DNA of 64,000 nucleotides from Anaerotruncus sp. (lineage in GTDB: Bacteria > Bacillota > Clostridia > Oscillospirales > Ruminococcaceae), in the NCBI GenBank assembly GCA_021770005.1, contig JAETRV010000008.1:1-64000 (forward strand), in the 5' to 3' direction. Below are positions 7,395 to 15,459 of the stretch, piece after piece. Position numbers and translations under genes: made by a program. Under the pieces are notes generated by a model that was not told where the DNA came from, ran no database searches, and saw only the letters and a program-made list of their open reading frames with translations. Position 1 is the first letter of the stretch. Each line of letters starts with the position of its first letter.

Positions 7395-7745
7395 GTGGAG
7401 GAGCAGAAACAGGGGAAAGGACTGCCGGACTGTCCGGTAGAGATTACCCTGACTTTGATCGGGGATAAATGGAAGGTGCTGATTTTACGGGACCTGCTTC
7501 CCGGGACAAAGCGCTTTGGCGAATTGAAAAGGTCGATTGGCAGTATATCGCAGAAGGTGTTGACGGCTCAATTGCGGGATATGGAGGAGAGCGGCCTTGT
7601 AAACCGCAAGGTATATGCGGAGGTGCCTCCGAAGGTGGAATACTCCTTGACCGCGCTTGGACAGAGCCTAAAACCGATTCTGGATGCGATGGGGGATTGG
7701 GGGAAAAGTTATCGTCTAGTGGCTTCAGGCCTTGTAGAATCATAA
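7395..7745 (+). CDS. HxlR-family winged-helix regulator
   Basis: A 116-residue DNA-binding protein. The GTG at 7395 is chosen because GGAGG (7383-7387) is 7 bp upstream; the in-frame TTG at 7377 would overlap that site. The family core is obvious: CPVEITLTLIGDKWKVLILRDL, then FGELKRSIGSISQKVLTAQL (recognition helix) and the wing DMEESGLVNRKVYAEVPPKVEYSLT. HxlR proteins are dimeric repressors or activators responding to quinones, aldehydes or disulfide stress, often through the conserved N-terminal cysteine (DCPVE here). It is divergent from the MBL-fold gene, which it likely controls. Confidence 0.92.
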   Translation: MEEQKQGKGLPDCPVEITLTLIGDKWKVLILRDLLPGTKRFGELKRSIGSISQKVLTAQLRDMEESGLVNRKVYAEVPPKVEYSLTALGQSLKPILDAMGDWGKSYRLVASGLVES

Positions 7746-7786
7746 AAAAACGCTGTGCAAAGAGATTCCTTGCACAGCGTTTTTTA
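7744..7786. terminator. Bidirectional terminator
   Basis: CGCTGTGCAA pairs with TTGCACAGCG, flanked by A7 on the left and T6 on the right. It serves both the HxlR gene and the convergent nucleotidyltransferase gene. Confidence 0.9.
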
Positions 7787-7795
7787 ACGCTTTAT

Positions 7796-8407
7796 TCAGT
7801 ATGAGGGCTCACTGCCCCACAACTGCTCCAAATATTTGAGATCGGCTGGGGAATCAATGTCAAGCAGTTCCCGTGGATGTGTAGCTTCAACAACCCGCAG
7901 CAGGTGGACATGCCGCGCAATCACCACACCGCCTGATTGGTGAGGGGAGAGCGCGGAGAGTGCGGGGAAGAGAGAGCGAGGAAATATCACCGGATTCCCC
8001 CGCCTGCCATGATCGCCCAACGCGACAATCGCATCCGGCTCCGAACAAAACCGGTCGATCAATGCATGGATGCTTTGCGCACACAACAACGGCTGGTCGC
8101 AGACCGAAAACAGGCAACCATCCAACCCATCGCCAAGCGCATTCAATCCATATCGGATCGTCAAGGCCATATCACCGGTCGCGTCAGGATTTTCAACCAC
8201 CTGAAAGCCACAACGTTGCGCAGTGGTTGCCACCTGTGCATAACGGGTGACAACCACTGTCTGACAGAATCGTTTCGTTGGAAACCGGCCGAATACAAAC
8301 TCAGCCAAAGGCACACCACGAAATTCAGTCGTCAATTTGTTTGTATGGAACCGCTTGGACTGCCCTGAAGCGAGAAAGACACATCCCAGCCGTAGGGAAC
8401 GGGACAT
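7796..8407 (-). CDS. MocA/MobA-like nucleotidyltransferase
   Basis: A 203-residue GT-A fold nucleotidyltransferase counted from the ATG at 8407, 8 nt after the bactofilin stop. The frame is open further upstream, but that part only mirrors the bactofilin gene. The N-terminus has the NTP loop (LGCVFLASGQSKRFHTNKL), then MALTIRYGL and the metal site CDQPLL, followed by RRGNPVIFPR and the late LLDIDSPADL motif. These match molybdenum-cofactor cytidylyltransferase (MocA) and related MobA-like enzymes. No other molybdenum genes are in view, so the nucleotide and acceptor are unknown. It appears translationally coupled to bactofilin. Confidence 0.72.
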   Translation of the reverse strand: MSRSLRLGCVFLASGQSKRFHTNKLTTEFRGVPLAEFVFGRFPTKRFCQTVVVTRYAQVATTAQRCGFQVVENPDATGDMALTIRYGLNALGDGLDGCLFSVCDQPLLCAQSIHALIDRFCSEPDAIVALGDHGRRGNPVIFPRSLFPALSALSPHQSGGVVIARHVHLLRVVEATHPRELLDIDSPADLKYLEQLWGSEPSY

Positions 8408-8414
8408 GGAACGA

Positions 8415-9224
8415 TCAGACAGTCGCTTTCTCAGGTTCCTCTTTCTTCTCCTGCTCCGCATCGGATTTCGCGGCAGCATCAGAGTCCAGGCGCTCAAACT
8501 TCAATTCCGGCGCTTTGCCGTCGGGATTGGATACCTCCGAGTCTTTCTCATCCGGTTTGGAAGCAACCGGGGACTTTTCATCGGCCTTAGGAGCCTCGGG
8601 CACTTCTTCCGAAGCCTTTACTTCCGGTTTCGGCGGCTCAGGCGGCTCGGGTTTTTTCTGCTGCATAATCACCGAACCGTAGACAATCGCACCCTTGCTG
8701 ACCTCCATCTCCGGAGTAGTGATGTCACCAGTGATTGCACCAGTGCTGCTAATCACCGCAGACTCGGACGCAATTACATTACCGGTGACCTTTCCGCTGA
8801 CGCTGAGCGTACCAGTACGGACGTTGCCGTCCACAACTGTGTTGGCGCCCAGAACCGCAGATTTCTCCGCCAGGATATTGCCCTTGATCTCTGCACCGCT
8901 TGCGACGAAGGTAGCACATTCGATGTCTCCGGTGATCTTTCCATAGACCTTGACAACAGCAGTGCTCTTGACATCGCCCTCCACAGTACCAAAGATATCC
9001 AGATTGTCCTCGGAAACGATGTTTCCTGTGATAACTGTGTTTCTGGAAATCGAAGCGGTCAGATCGGCCTCTTTCGAAGTTTGTGCTGCCTCGGCAACCT
9101 GCGCAGAGGACTGTGCCGGCTCAGGAGCGGGCTGCGGTGCGGGTTTTTCCTCGACCACAGGCGGGACAATCACGGGCGGTGCAGGGGGGATAGGCATCGG
9201 CTGGGGTTTTTTTCTTCCGAACAT
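8415..9224 (-). CDS. Bactofilin-family cytoskeletal protein
   Basis: A 269-residue protein with a central bactofilin beta-helix (about residues 55-175) made of repeated short strands (ITGNIVSEDNLDIFGTVEGDV, KITGDIECA, GNILAE, GNVRTG, GNVIAS, GDITTPEMEVSKGAIVYGSV). The N-terminal tail is proline-rich (PPAPPVIVPPVVEEKPAPQP) and the C-terminal 75 residues are acidic and lysine-rich, both predicted disordered. Bactofilins self-assemble into filaments without nucleotide and position wall enzymes or stalk and spore structures. The ATG follows a strong GAGGAGG. The tails are long for the family and may bind membrane or partners. Confidence 0.92.
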   Translation of the reverse strand: MFGRKKPQPMPIPPAPPVIVPPVVEEKPAPQPAPEPAQSSAQVAEAAQTSKEADLTASISRNTVITGNIVSEDNLDIFGTVEGDVKSTAVVKVYGKITGDIECATFVASGAEIKGNILAEKSAVLGANTVVDGNVRTGTLSVSGKVTGNVIASESAVISSTGAITGDITTPEMEVSKGAIVYGSVIMQQKKPEPPEPPKPEVKASEEVPEAPKADEKSPVASKPDEKDSEVSNPDGKAPELKFERLDSDAAAKSDAEQEKKEEPEKATV

Positions 9225-9262
9225 AGGCGTTCAACCTCCTCAGTAAACTTTCCACATCTCTA

Positions 9263-9290
9263 ATTATCGTCTTTTTTAAGAAAAATGCAA
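9263..9290 (-). promoter_or_regulatory. Bactofilin promoter
   Basis: Minus strand TTGCAT (9290-9285), 16-bp spacer, GATAAT (9268-9263), about 38 bp before the ATG. Confidence 0.55.
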
Positions 9291-9412
9291 GTGAAATCTG
9301 TGATTTTCTTAATAAAGAATCTGAATAATTTAAAATAGCCAGTGATTATCATAAATTTACCTATACGTTTGGCCCATTTCCAGGTTGTCCAAGGTCATTA
9401 CAAAAGAAGAGC

Positions 9413-9461
9413 TTGACACAAGTACGAAATCGTACTAAAATGGTCGAGTACGGAATCGGAC
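9413..9461 (+). promoter_or_regulatory. MarR operon promoter with embedded operator
   Basis: TTGACA (9413-9418), exactly 17 bp, TAAAAT (9436-9441). The spacer is nearly filled by the perfect inverted repeat AGTACGAAATCGTACT (9421-9436), and a half-matching second copy AGTACGGAATCGGAC follows at 9447-9461. This arrangement predicts tight autorepression by the downstream MarR protein. Confidence 0.85.
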
Positions 9462-9476
9462 AAAGGGAGTGAAAAA

Positions 9477-9938
9477 ATGGAAACGATATCTGGATACGAA
9501 CTAAAAGAGTTCAACCGCATTTATAAGGAGATGAACGACCTTTACCACGAGATTGCTTTGAAGCTGGGAATGTCAGACAGTGCATTTGACATCCTTTATA
9601 CCCTGTGTGAGCGAGGGGACGGATGCCTGCAAAGGGATATCTGCGCGCAGACATTTGTAAGCAAACAGACCGTCAACTCCTCAATCCGCAAGCTTGAGCG
9701 GGAAGGCCTCCTCTTTCTCAAGCCAGGGAGAGGACGGGATATGCATATCTGCCTGACCGAAGCAGGGCGCAAATGGATTCAGGAAAAGATTTTTCCGGTT
9801 GTACAGATGGAGAACAGTGTGTTTGCGGGGATGTCTCCGGCGGAAAGCGCGGAGCTTCTGCGCCTGAACCGCAAATATCTCGAACAGTTCCGCGAAAAAG
9901 CCGGACAGTTTTTGCATGGCCAGCCTCAAATTCTGTGA
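9477..9938 (+). CDS. MarR-family regulator
   Basis: A 153-residue winged-helix regulator. The helix-turn-helix spans about residues 55-85 (LQRDICAQTFVSKQTVNSSIRKLEREG), followed by the wing LKPGRGRDMHICLTEAGR. Dimerisation helices flank it. The ATG is preceded by AAAGGGAGTG. First gene of an operon with a cytidylate-kinase-like protein and a MATE exporter, so it probably represses the exporter until a small toxic ligand binds. The embedded palindrome in its promoter is the likely binding site. Confidence 0.92.
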   Translation: METISGYELKEFNRIYKEMNDLYHEIALKLGMSDSAFDILYTLCERGDGCLQRDICAQTFVSKQTVNSSIRKLEREGLLFLKPGRGRDMHICLTEAGRKWIQEKIFPVVQMENSVFAGMSPAESAELLRLNRKYLEQFREKAGQFLHGQPQIL

Positions 9939-9983
9939 TCGTATGGTTTGAAAGGGCAGAATCCAAAGGAGGAATTTCACAAA

Positions 9984-10607
9984 ATGAAACTGATTACAGT
10001 TGGCCGGGAATTTGGAAGCGGCGGGCGGGAACTGGGAAAGCGTCTGGCAGATGCGCTTGGTTTTGCCTACTATGACCGTGAGCTGATCTCGGCGGTTGCA
10101 GAGAAGAGCGCATTGGATGAACAGTATGTGTCGGACCTGCTTGAGCGCGGGCGGGTAACAGGCTATCCGTTCACCATCCGCCGGACCTTTTCATACCGTG
10201 GGATGCCGCAGAATCATACAATGAGTGTGCTGGTTGCACAGGAGAAGGTTCTAAAGGAACTGGCGGCAGCGGGAAACGACTGCGTGATCGTCGGACGGAG
10301 TGCGGATGTCCTGCTGCGGGAGTATCATCCGCTCAGCTTGTTCGTCTATGCGGAGCTGGGATCAAAGGTTCAGCGGTGTCGGGAGCGTGCCCCAGAAGAG
10401 GAGCAGCTTACCGATAGGGAGATCATACGCAGGATTAGACAGGTAGATATTGGCCGCGCGAAGCATCGCGAGTTGGTTGCTGGCGGCGGATGGGGAAGCA
10501 AGGAATCTTACCATCTCTGCATCAACACCACTGGACTTTCCATCAAACAGCTGATTCCACCCCTTGCGGAGTACGCACAATTCTGGTTTAGGAGAACAAC
10601 ACCATGA
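9984..10607 (+). CDS. Cytidylate kinase-like protein
   Basis: A 207-residue P-loop kinase of the cytidylate kinase-like group (AAK6/Cytidylate_kin2 type). The N-terminus reads ITVGREFGSGGRELGKRLAD, where GREFGSGG is the variant P loop; later IVGRSADVLL and a lid region RRIRQVDIGRAKHRE are visible. The ATG at 9984 has AAAGGAGG at 9965-9972. The family accompanies MarR and MATE genes in many gut Clostridia; its substrate is not established. Its stop overlaps the MATE start (ATGA), so the two are translationally coupled. Canonical Cmk is shorter in motif and lies elsewhere. Confidence 0.85.
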   Translation: MKLITVGREFGSGGRELGKRLADALGFAYYDRELISAVAEKSALDEQYVSDLLERGRVTGYPFTIRRTFSYRGMPQNHTMSVLVAQEKVLKELAAAGNDCVIVGRSADVLLREYHPLSLFVYAELGSKVQRCRERAPEEEQLTDREIIRRIRQVDIGRAKHRELVAGGGWGSKESYHLCINTTGLSIKQLIPPLAEYAQFWFRRTTP

Positions 10608-11935
10608 GAATCCAACTTTCCGAGCATTTTAACTATCAAAAACTGATTCGTTTTGTCATCCCATCCATCGTTATGATGATCTTTACCTCGGTTTATGGGG
10701 TGGTAGATGGGCTGTTTGTCTCCAACTTTGTGGGGAAAACCCCATTTGCGGCAGTGAACCTGATCTATCCGTTCCTGATGCTCCTCGGTGCGCCGGGCTT
10801 CATGATCGGCACCGGCGGGAGCGCGATTGTCGCCAAGACGCTGGGGGAGGGAGATAACGAAAAAGCCAACCGCTATTTCTCAATGTTGGTCTATGTCACC
10901 ATCGCAGGCGGCATCCTGCTCACGATCGCAGGGCTGCTCTGGCTCCGTCCGATTGCGGAATTACTCGGCGCAGAGGGGGAGATGGTGGAGGAGTGCGTCC
11001 GATATGGCAGAATCATCCTTCTGGCAGGAACCGCGTTCATGCTGCAAAATACCTTCCAGAGCTTTCTGGTCACAGCGGAAAAACCACATCTTGGCCTGGC
11101 CGTGACCGTGGCAGCAGGGTTGACGAATATCCTATTTGACGCGCTGTTTGTCGCAGTCTTCCGATGGGGGACGGTGGGAGCAGCAGTTGCCACCGCGATG
11201 AGCCAGGTGGTCGGCGGACTGCTCCCGCTGTTTTACTTTGCACGCCCCAACAATAGTCTGCTGCGTCTGACAAAGACCCGGCTAGAGGTCAGGCCGCTAT
11301 TAAAAACATGTACCAACGGTTCTTCCGAGCTGATGACCAACGTCTCAATGTCGTTGGTAAATATCCTGTATAACTTCCAGCTCATCCGGTTGACCGGCGA
11401 AGATGGGGTGGCGGCTTACGGCGTGATTATGTATGTCAACTTTATCTTTGTTTCGGTCTTTATCGGCTATTCGATTGGCAGCGCGCCTGTTATCGGCTAC
11501 CACTACGGCGCAGGGAACGAAAGGGAATTGAAAAACCTCTTCCGGAAAAGCCTGGTCCTCGTCGGTCTGGCGGGGCTGGCCATGACCGCACTGGCCGAGC
11601 TGCTCTCCCTGCCTTTAAGCAGTATTTTTGTCGGCTACGATGCGGAACTCCTTGCATTGACCTGCCGGGGCTTCCGGCTGAATTCGCTCTCATTCCTTGT
11701 GATTGGGTTCAATATCTTTGCCTCCGCATTTTTTACCGCGCTCAATAACGGCGTGGTTTCTGCGGTGATCTCGTTTCTGCGCACCCTCGCGCTTCAGGTC
11801 ATCGTGGTGCTGGCGCTCCCAGTGCTCATCGGTGTGGACGGGATATGGCTCTCGATCGTTGTGGCCGAGCTTCTTGCGCTTGCTGTGAGCATCTGGTTCT
11901 TTTTCACCCAGCGGACGCGCTACCGGTATGCCTGA
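10604..11935 (+). CDS. MATE-family efflux transporter
   Basis: A 443-residue integral membrane protein with about 12 transmembrane segments arranged as two six-helix halves, typical of MATE Na+/H+-coupled multidrug exporters. Conserved features include the N-terminal IPSIVMMIFTSVYGVVDGLFVSNFVG and the middle motif GTGGSAIVAKTLGEG. It belongs to the DinF/VmrA-like branch common in Clostridia. It begins within the stop codon of the kinase-like gene and is the last gene of the MarR-controlled operon, which suggests drug- or metabolite-inducible efflux. Confidence 0.93.
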   Translation: MRIQLSEHFNYQKLIRFVIPSIVMMIFTSVYGVVDGLFVSNFVGKTPFAAVNLIYPFLMLLGAPGFMIGTGGSAIVAKTLGEGDNEKANRYFSMLVYVTIAGGILLTIAGLLWLRPIAELLGAEGEMVEECVRYGRIILLAGTAFMLQNTFQSFLVTAEKPHLGLAVTVAAGLTNILFDALFVAVFRWGTVGAAVATAMSQVVGGLLPLFYFARPNNSLLRLTKTRLEVRPLLKTCTNGSSELMTNVSMSLVNILYNFQLIRLTGEDGVAAYGVIMYVNFIFVSVFIGYSIGSAPVIGYHYGAGNERELKNLFRKSLVLVGLAGLAMTALAELLSLPLSSIFVGYDAELLALTCRGFRLNSLSFLVIGFNIFASAFFTALNNGVVSAVISFLRTLALQVIVVLALPVLIGVDGIWLSIVVAELLALAVSIWFFFTQRTRYRYA

Positions 11936-11937
11936 AT

Positions 11938-11974
11938 AACCAAAAGCCACGCATGAAATGCGTGGCTTTTGGTT
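11938..11974. terminator. Bidirectional terminator
   Basis: A perfect 17-bp inverted repeat (AACCAAAAGCCACGCAT and its complement) with a 3-nt loop separates the convergent MATE and beta-glucuronidase genes. Confidence 0.9.
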
Positions 11975-11990
11975 TGCAATCCGGTTTCTA

Positions 11991-13787
11991 TCAGGGCTTA
12001 TAGCCGAAGTCGGGGATTTCATGCCAGCGCTGGCGGAAATAATGTGCCGCGAGCTTGGGACGGCGGTCCCGGCTGAACAGCCCTTTCTTATTGCCGTCCA
12101 CCCGCAGAATTCCCTGTGAAGTCGCAAAATCGGCGAAATTCCAGACCTGCTCCCCGATGAAATTGGGGTACCGGTCGGCGACTTCGTTGTTCGCGCGGTA
12201 GTAATCTACCTGATATTCCTCAGTAAACATGGTGGGGGTTGCCAGATGCAGCCCACTCACGGTATCCGCGCCATACTCGGTAAACATGACCGGCTTTCCG
12301 GTCTGCGCCCAGTAATCCAGCTCTTTGGAAAGCGCCTGCTTCGCTGCGTCCAGATCGCCGCCGTAGACGTACCATCCATAGTAGCGGTTGAGGCAGACCA
12401 CATCCGAGAGCAGCATCGCCTTATCTTTCCGGTAGTCATTCTGGATCGCGACGAGGGAGACCGGCCGGCTCTGCGGGTCACATTCCCGCACAAGCTCCAG
12501 AAGCGGACGAAAATAGTCCACAGCGCTATCTGGATGGGAAGCGGTGTCCGCCTCGTTGGCAACGATCCACATAACAACGCAGGCATGGTTTTTGTCGCGT
12601 GCCACAAGGTCGCGGAGCACCTCACGATGATGCTCATGCGTACGGATCGTCTCGTAGGTGTTGACCGAGCTTCCATGGCTTGAGAGTCCAAAGTTGAGAT
12701 TGACGCCGACCGCCGGGGCCTCGTCCAGCACAACGATCCCCTCACGGTCACACAGTCGGAGCATCTCTTCGCTGTAGGGATAATGGCTGGTACGGAATGA
12801 GTTTGCACCCTGCCATTTCATCAGCGCAAGGTCTTTGACGTTGAGTGCCTCATCCAGCCCGCGCCCGCGGAAATAAGAGTCCTCGTGTTTCCCGTATCCC
12901 TTGAAATAGAATGGGCGGCCATTGATGAGGAACCGGGTTCCTTGCAGCTCGACTGTTCGCACCCCGACCGGAAGCGCATAGCAATCGGTTCCGAATCGCG
13001 CCTGGACGGTATAAAGGTAGGCGTTCCCAGGCTGCCAGAGCCGCACGTTCCGGATCGTGATCCGCCCGGAGGCACCGGACGCCTGTGCAACTTCGGTTCC
13101 ATCCTCGTCGGTTACGGTGAGCGAGACCTCGCCCGAACCACAGGTTTTGACTTCATAAGAAAGCTCCGCATCAGCTCCATGTACGGAGGGGACCACCGTC
13201 AAGTCGTCGATGAATGCTTTGGGGGTCGAATAGAGCTTGACCGGGCGGACGATTCCGGCATAGTTGAAAAAGTCAAAGTTAGGGTAGTTTTGCTTTTTCA
13301 GGGCGATTTCCGGGTCGGCGGGGATCATACCGCCAAGCTGCCCGGGCGTTTCGCACCCAACCGGAAGGGTGCTGTGGTCGATCCGGTTGTCCACCACAAC
13401 GGTCAGCAGATTGGAGCCATCCCGAACCATCCCGCCGATTTCCGCCTCGAACGGTAGAAATCCCCCTTTGTGGGAGAGGAGCAGATTGCCGTTTAGATAG
13501 ACCTGCGCATGATGGGTGACCGCCCCGAACCGGAGTACCAGCCGCTCCTGCCGGAGCGGGGCAGGAATCGAAAATTCGGTCTGATAGAACGCCAGGCCAT
13601 AGTGGTCTCGGAAGGATTCCCCCTCTTTTTGATCGTTGTAAGAAGCCGGAACAGCAATGGTGTCGCAGTTTTCCAGCCGGTGATTCTGCCATCCCTGCTC
13701 AATGCCGGAGCCATCGTCCAGTTTAAAGCGCCAGATGCCGCCGAGGTCGATCAGCGCGCGTGCATGGTTCAGAATGGGATATAACAT
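11991..13787 (-). CDS. uidA: Beta-glucuronidase, GH2 family
   Basis: A 598-residue glycoside hydrolase family 2 enzyme with jelly-roll, immunoglobulin-like and TIM-barrel domains. The ATG at 13787 is chosen because AAGGAG is correctly spaced, and because numbering then matches E. coli UidA exactly: acid/base Glu412 (IVANEAD), nucleophile Glu504 (MFTEYGAD) and the glucuronate-recognition N-x-K at 566-568 (DGNKKGLFSRDRRPK). Those residues separate glucuronidase from galactosidase. The active-site loop after AVGVNLN is shorter than in E. coli, so preference for small or large glucuronides may differ. The enzyme is cytoplasmic (no signal peptide), releasing glucuronate from host or drug conjugates. 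A GTG at 13796 overlaps the ribosome site and is unlikely. Confidence 0.93.
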   Translation of the reverse strand: MLYPILNHARALIDLGGIWRFKLDDGSGIEQGWQNHRLENCDTIAVPASYNDQKEGESFRDHYGLAFYQTEFSIPAPLRQERLVLRFGAVTHHAQVYLNGNLLLSHKGGFLPFEAEIGGMVRDGSNLLTVVVDNRIDHSTLPVGCETPGQLGGMIPADPEIALKKQNYPNFDFFNYAGIVRPVKLYSTPKAFIDDLTVVPSVHGADAELSYEVKTCGSGEVSLTVTDEDGTEVAQASGASGRITIRNVRLWQPGNAYLYTVQARFGTDCYALPVGVRTVELQGTRFLINGRPFYFKGYGKHEDSYFRGRGLDEALNVKDLALMKWQGANSFRTSHYPYSEEMLRLCDREGIVVLDEAPAVGVNLNFGLSSHGSSVNTYETIRTHEHHREVLRDLVARDKNHACVVMWIVANEADTASHPDSAVDYFRPLLELVRECDPQSRPVSLVAIQNDYRKDKAMLLSDVVCLNRYYGWYVYGGDLDAAKQALSKELDYWAQTGKPVMFTEYGADTVSGLHLATPTMFTEEYQVDYYRANNEVADRYPNFIGEQVWNFADFATSQGILRVDGNKKGLFSRDRRPKLAAHYFRQRWHEIPDFGYKP

Positions 13788-13899
13788 AAGCAACACTCCT
13801 TATTTTTGAATCACTGACGATAGTGTTGCCGGAAAGCGCCCGTATAGTCAGACAATTTGAAAACATAAAAACAATCCCGGTTGACGGCAGGGCGATAGG

Positions 13900-14253
13900 T
13901 CAATGCTCGCCGTTTTCATGGATCAAATCAGGCAGCAGCCGGGCCTGGGTGTCCAATAGGTCTTTGGCCGTCCGGATCAGGTAATCCTGAAGGTCGGGTA
14001 AGAGTGCATCGAAAATCTCAAAAAACTCCTTCTGCTTTCTTTCATTTTCAAGGAACATCCGGCCTGAGCCGGTGCGCAGCCAGTGTTCGTTGACATTAAA
14101 CTGGGAGCAGATGGATTTGATGTTCTGCTCGGTGACCGTGGAACCGTTTTTTTCCATATAGCTGATCGCGTTCTGCTTCAAGCCGATCCGTTCAGCAAAT
14201 TCCCTCTGACGAAGGCCAAGCTTTTTTCGCAGCTCGCGAATACGATTGTTCAT
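13900..14253 (-). CDS. XRE-family transcriptional regulator
   Basis: A 117-residue protein with an N-terminal helix-turn-helix of the Cro/CI type (residues about 5-60: IRELRKKLGLRQREFAERIGLKQNAISYMEKNGSTVTEQNIKSICSQFNVNEHWLRTGSG). The C-terminal half is helical and acidic (FFEIFDALLPDLQDYL) and may mediate dimerisation. GGAGG precedes the start. It is divergent from a 56-residue ORF, and the intervening 145 bp carries repeated ATCAATAAA elements that it probably binds, as lambda-type or host-derived repressors do. Confidence 0.9.
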   Translation of the reverse strand: MNNRIRELRKKLGLRQREFAERIGLKQNAISYMEKNGSTVTEQNIKSICSQFNVNEHWLRTGSGRMFLENERKQKEFFEIFDALLPDLQDYLIRTAKDLLDTQARLLPDLIHENGEH

Positions 14254-14278
14254 TACATAGCACCTCCAATTTTATAAT

Positions 14279-14388
14279 ATCAATAAATGATAAAAATGTC
14301 AAGAAAAATACCATATATGGGTTGACATTCAAATTTTATTGATGTAAAATAATGATATAAAATCAATAAAAGATAAAACCGGAAAGGA
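14279..14388. promoter_or_regulatory. Divergent promoter region with XRE operator repeats
   Basis: The plus-strand promoter is TTGACA (14322-14327), 17 bp, TAAAAT (14345-14350). The motif ATCAATAAA occurs at 14279 and 14372 (both extending to ATCAATAAA[A/T]GATAAAA) and inverted as TTTATTGAT at 14335-14343 inside the spacer. Three spaced copies around the promoter fit cooperative repressor binding. Confidence 0.7.
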
Positions 14389-14397
14389 GGTTCCGAT

Positions 14398-14568
14398 ATG
14401 GAAAGCAGAAGGGCTGATATGCAAGCGGTTTTCAATGCGCTTTCGGAGCAGAACAAGGATATGATCCTTTTGGTTGCCAAAAGCGTGCAGACAGCGCAGA
14501 AAGCAGCAGAACGGTCTCTGCGCCCTCCAAAATCGGATGGCGTGACCATCATACAAGCCCGAACCTAA
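14398..14568 (+). CDS. 56-residue protein divergent from XRE regulator
   Basis: A small gene starting at ATG 14398 with an excellent ribosome binding site (AAAGGAGG at 14383-14390). It encodes a mostly helical, charged protein (MESRRADMQAVFNALSEQNK..., then LLVAKSVQTAQKAAE) with no membrane segment or cysteine. It is expressed from the promoter that carries the XRE operator repeats. Nothing in the sequence identifies a family. A role as an antirepressor, or as a partner of the XRE protein, is possible but unsupported. Confidence 0.6.
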   Translation: MESRRADMQAVFNALSEQNKDMILLVAKSVQTAQKAAERSLRPPKSDGVTIIQART

Positions 14569-14710
14569 GGAAATTTTTTTGGCTGCCCGTTTCCTTTTCA
14601 ATCTACCGGCCGATTATTAAAAATGAGGGGAATCAGCGAAAATCGTTGAGGGTTATCTCAAAGATGTACTTTTGCTCTTTCAGACAATCACAGGAAGGGG
14701 AGGCAGGACA

Positions 14711-15409
14711 ATGATTCGGGGCAATTACAATATTACGTTTCTACAGCAGATGTTGGGCATTTCTTCGCCGCTTTCCCCGATGTCGAGGCTTTCGGTATCC
14801 TCCCTATCATCGCCTAAGGTACAGGCGCAACTGAAGGCGGCAGGGATTGACGTCAACAGCAAGCAGTACCAGGCCGTGATGAACGATATGATGGGTGCGC
14901 TTGACGGAAGGGTTGGGTACACGAATATCACTGCAATCAAGAACCGTATGCGCAGCTACAATAGGGATGGGGATTATGTCGGGCCCGACGGAAGGGTTGT
15001 GCCGGGGATGCTTGTAAACGGGATACCGGAATCTGAAAGGCATCAGATTATCAGCGTTTCGGAGGATGCACGCCAAAGGATGTTCGACGAAACAAAACGG
15101 CATTTTCTCCAGGAATACGGCGTCGCGAATGGGGATACCACCAGGCGGTCAGAGGTTTTCCGGGCGTTTCAGCTCAGTATCCCGAAAGAGGACCGGTTAA
15201 AGGGGACTTGGACGCTCGGGCAGTATGAACGGGCATACCGCCAGGCATTTTCGGATGCGGTGAAAGCTGCCGACCCGAATTGGGAATTGGGGCAGCCGTT
15301 TGATAGGAGCATCCTCGACAGCGTGACAAGAGAATCAGTGGACCGCGCGCTTATAAAATCCGGAGACCAGCTTGTCCTTTCAAGAAAATCGATGGATACC
15401 AGTGTATAA
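14711..15409 (+). CDS. DUF3879-like protein
   Basis: A 232-residue protein starting at ATG 14711 behind AGGGGAGGC. It begins MIRGNYNITFLQQMLG and contains the segment GIDVNSKQYQAVMNDMMG followed by GYTNITAIKNRMRSY and a conspicuous DGDYVGPDGRVVPGML turn. I associate this pattern with DUF3879-type proteins of Firmicutes, whose role is not known; the assignment is from memory and moderate. It is soluble with no signal peptide. It precedes a FlxA-like coiled-coil gene by 50 bp and both probably form one transcript. Confidence 0.5.
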   Translation: MIRGNYNITFLQQMLGISSPLSPMSRLSVSSLSSPKVQAQLKAAGIDVNSKQYQAVMNDMMGALDGRVGYTNITAIKNRMRSYNRDGDYVGPDGRVVPGMLVNGIPESERHQIISVSEDARQRMFDETKRHFLQEYGVANGDTTRRSEVFRAFQLSIPKEDRLKGTWTLGQYERAYRQAFSDAVKAADPNWELGQPFDRSILDSVTRESVDRALIKSGDQLVLSRKSMDTSV

Positions 15410-15459
15410 CGAGCAGGCGCATACCTGTTTTGGATATGACCGTTTAAGGAGGAAAAACA

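Noticed and set aside
8408-8497. N-terminal extension of the MocA-like enzyme to 8497
   Set aside because: Mirrors bactofilin codons; the enzyme's fold starts at the ATG 8407.
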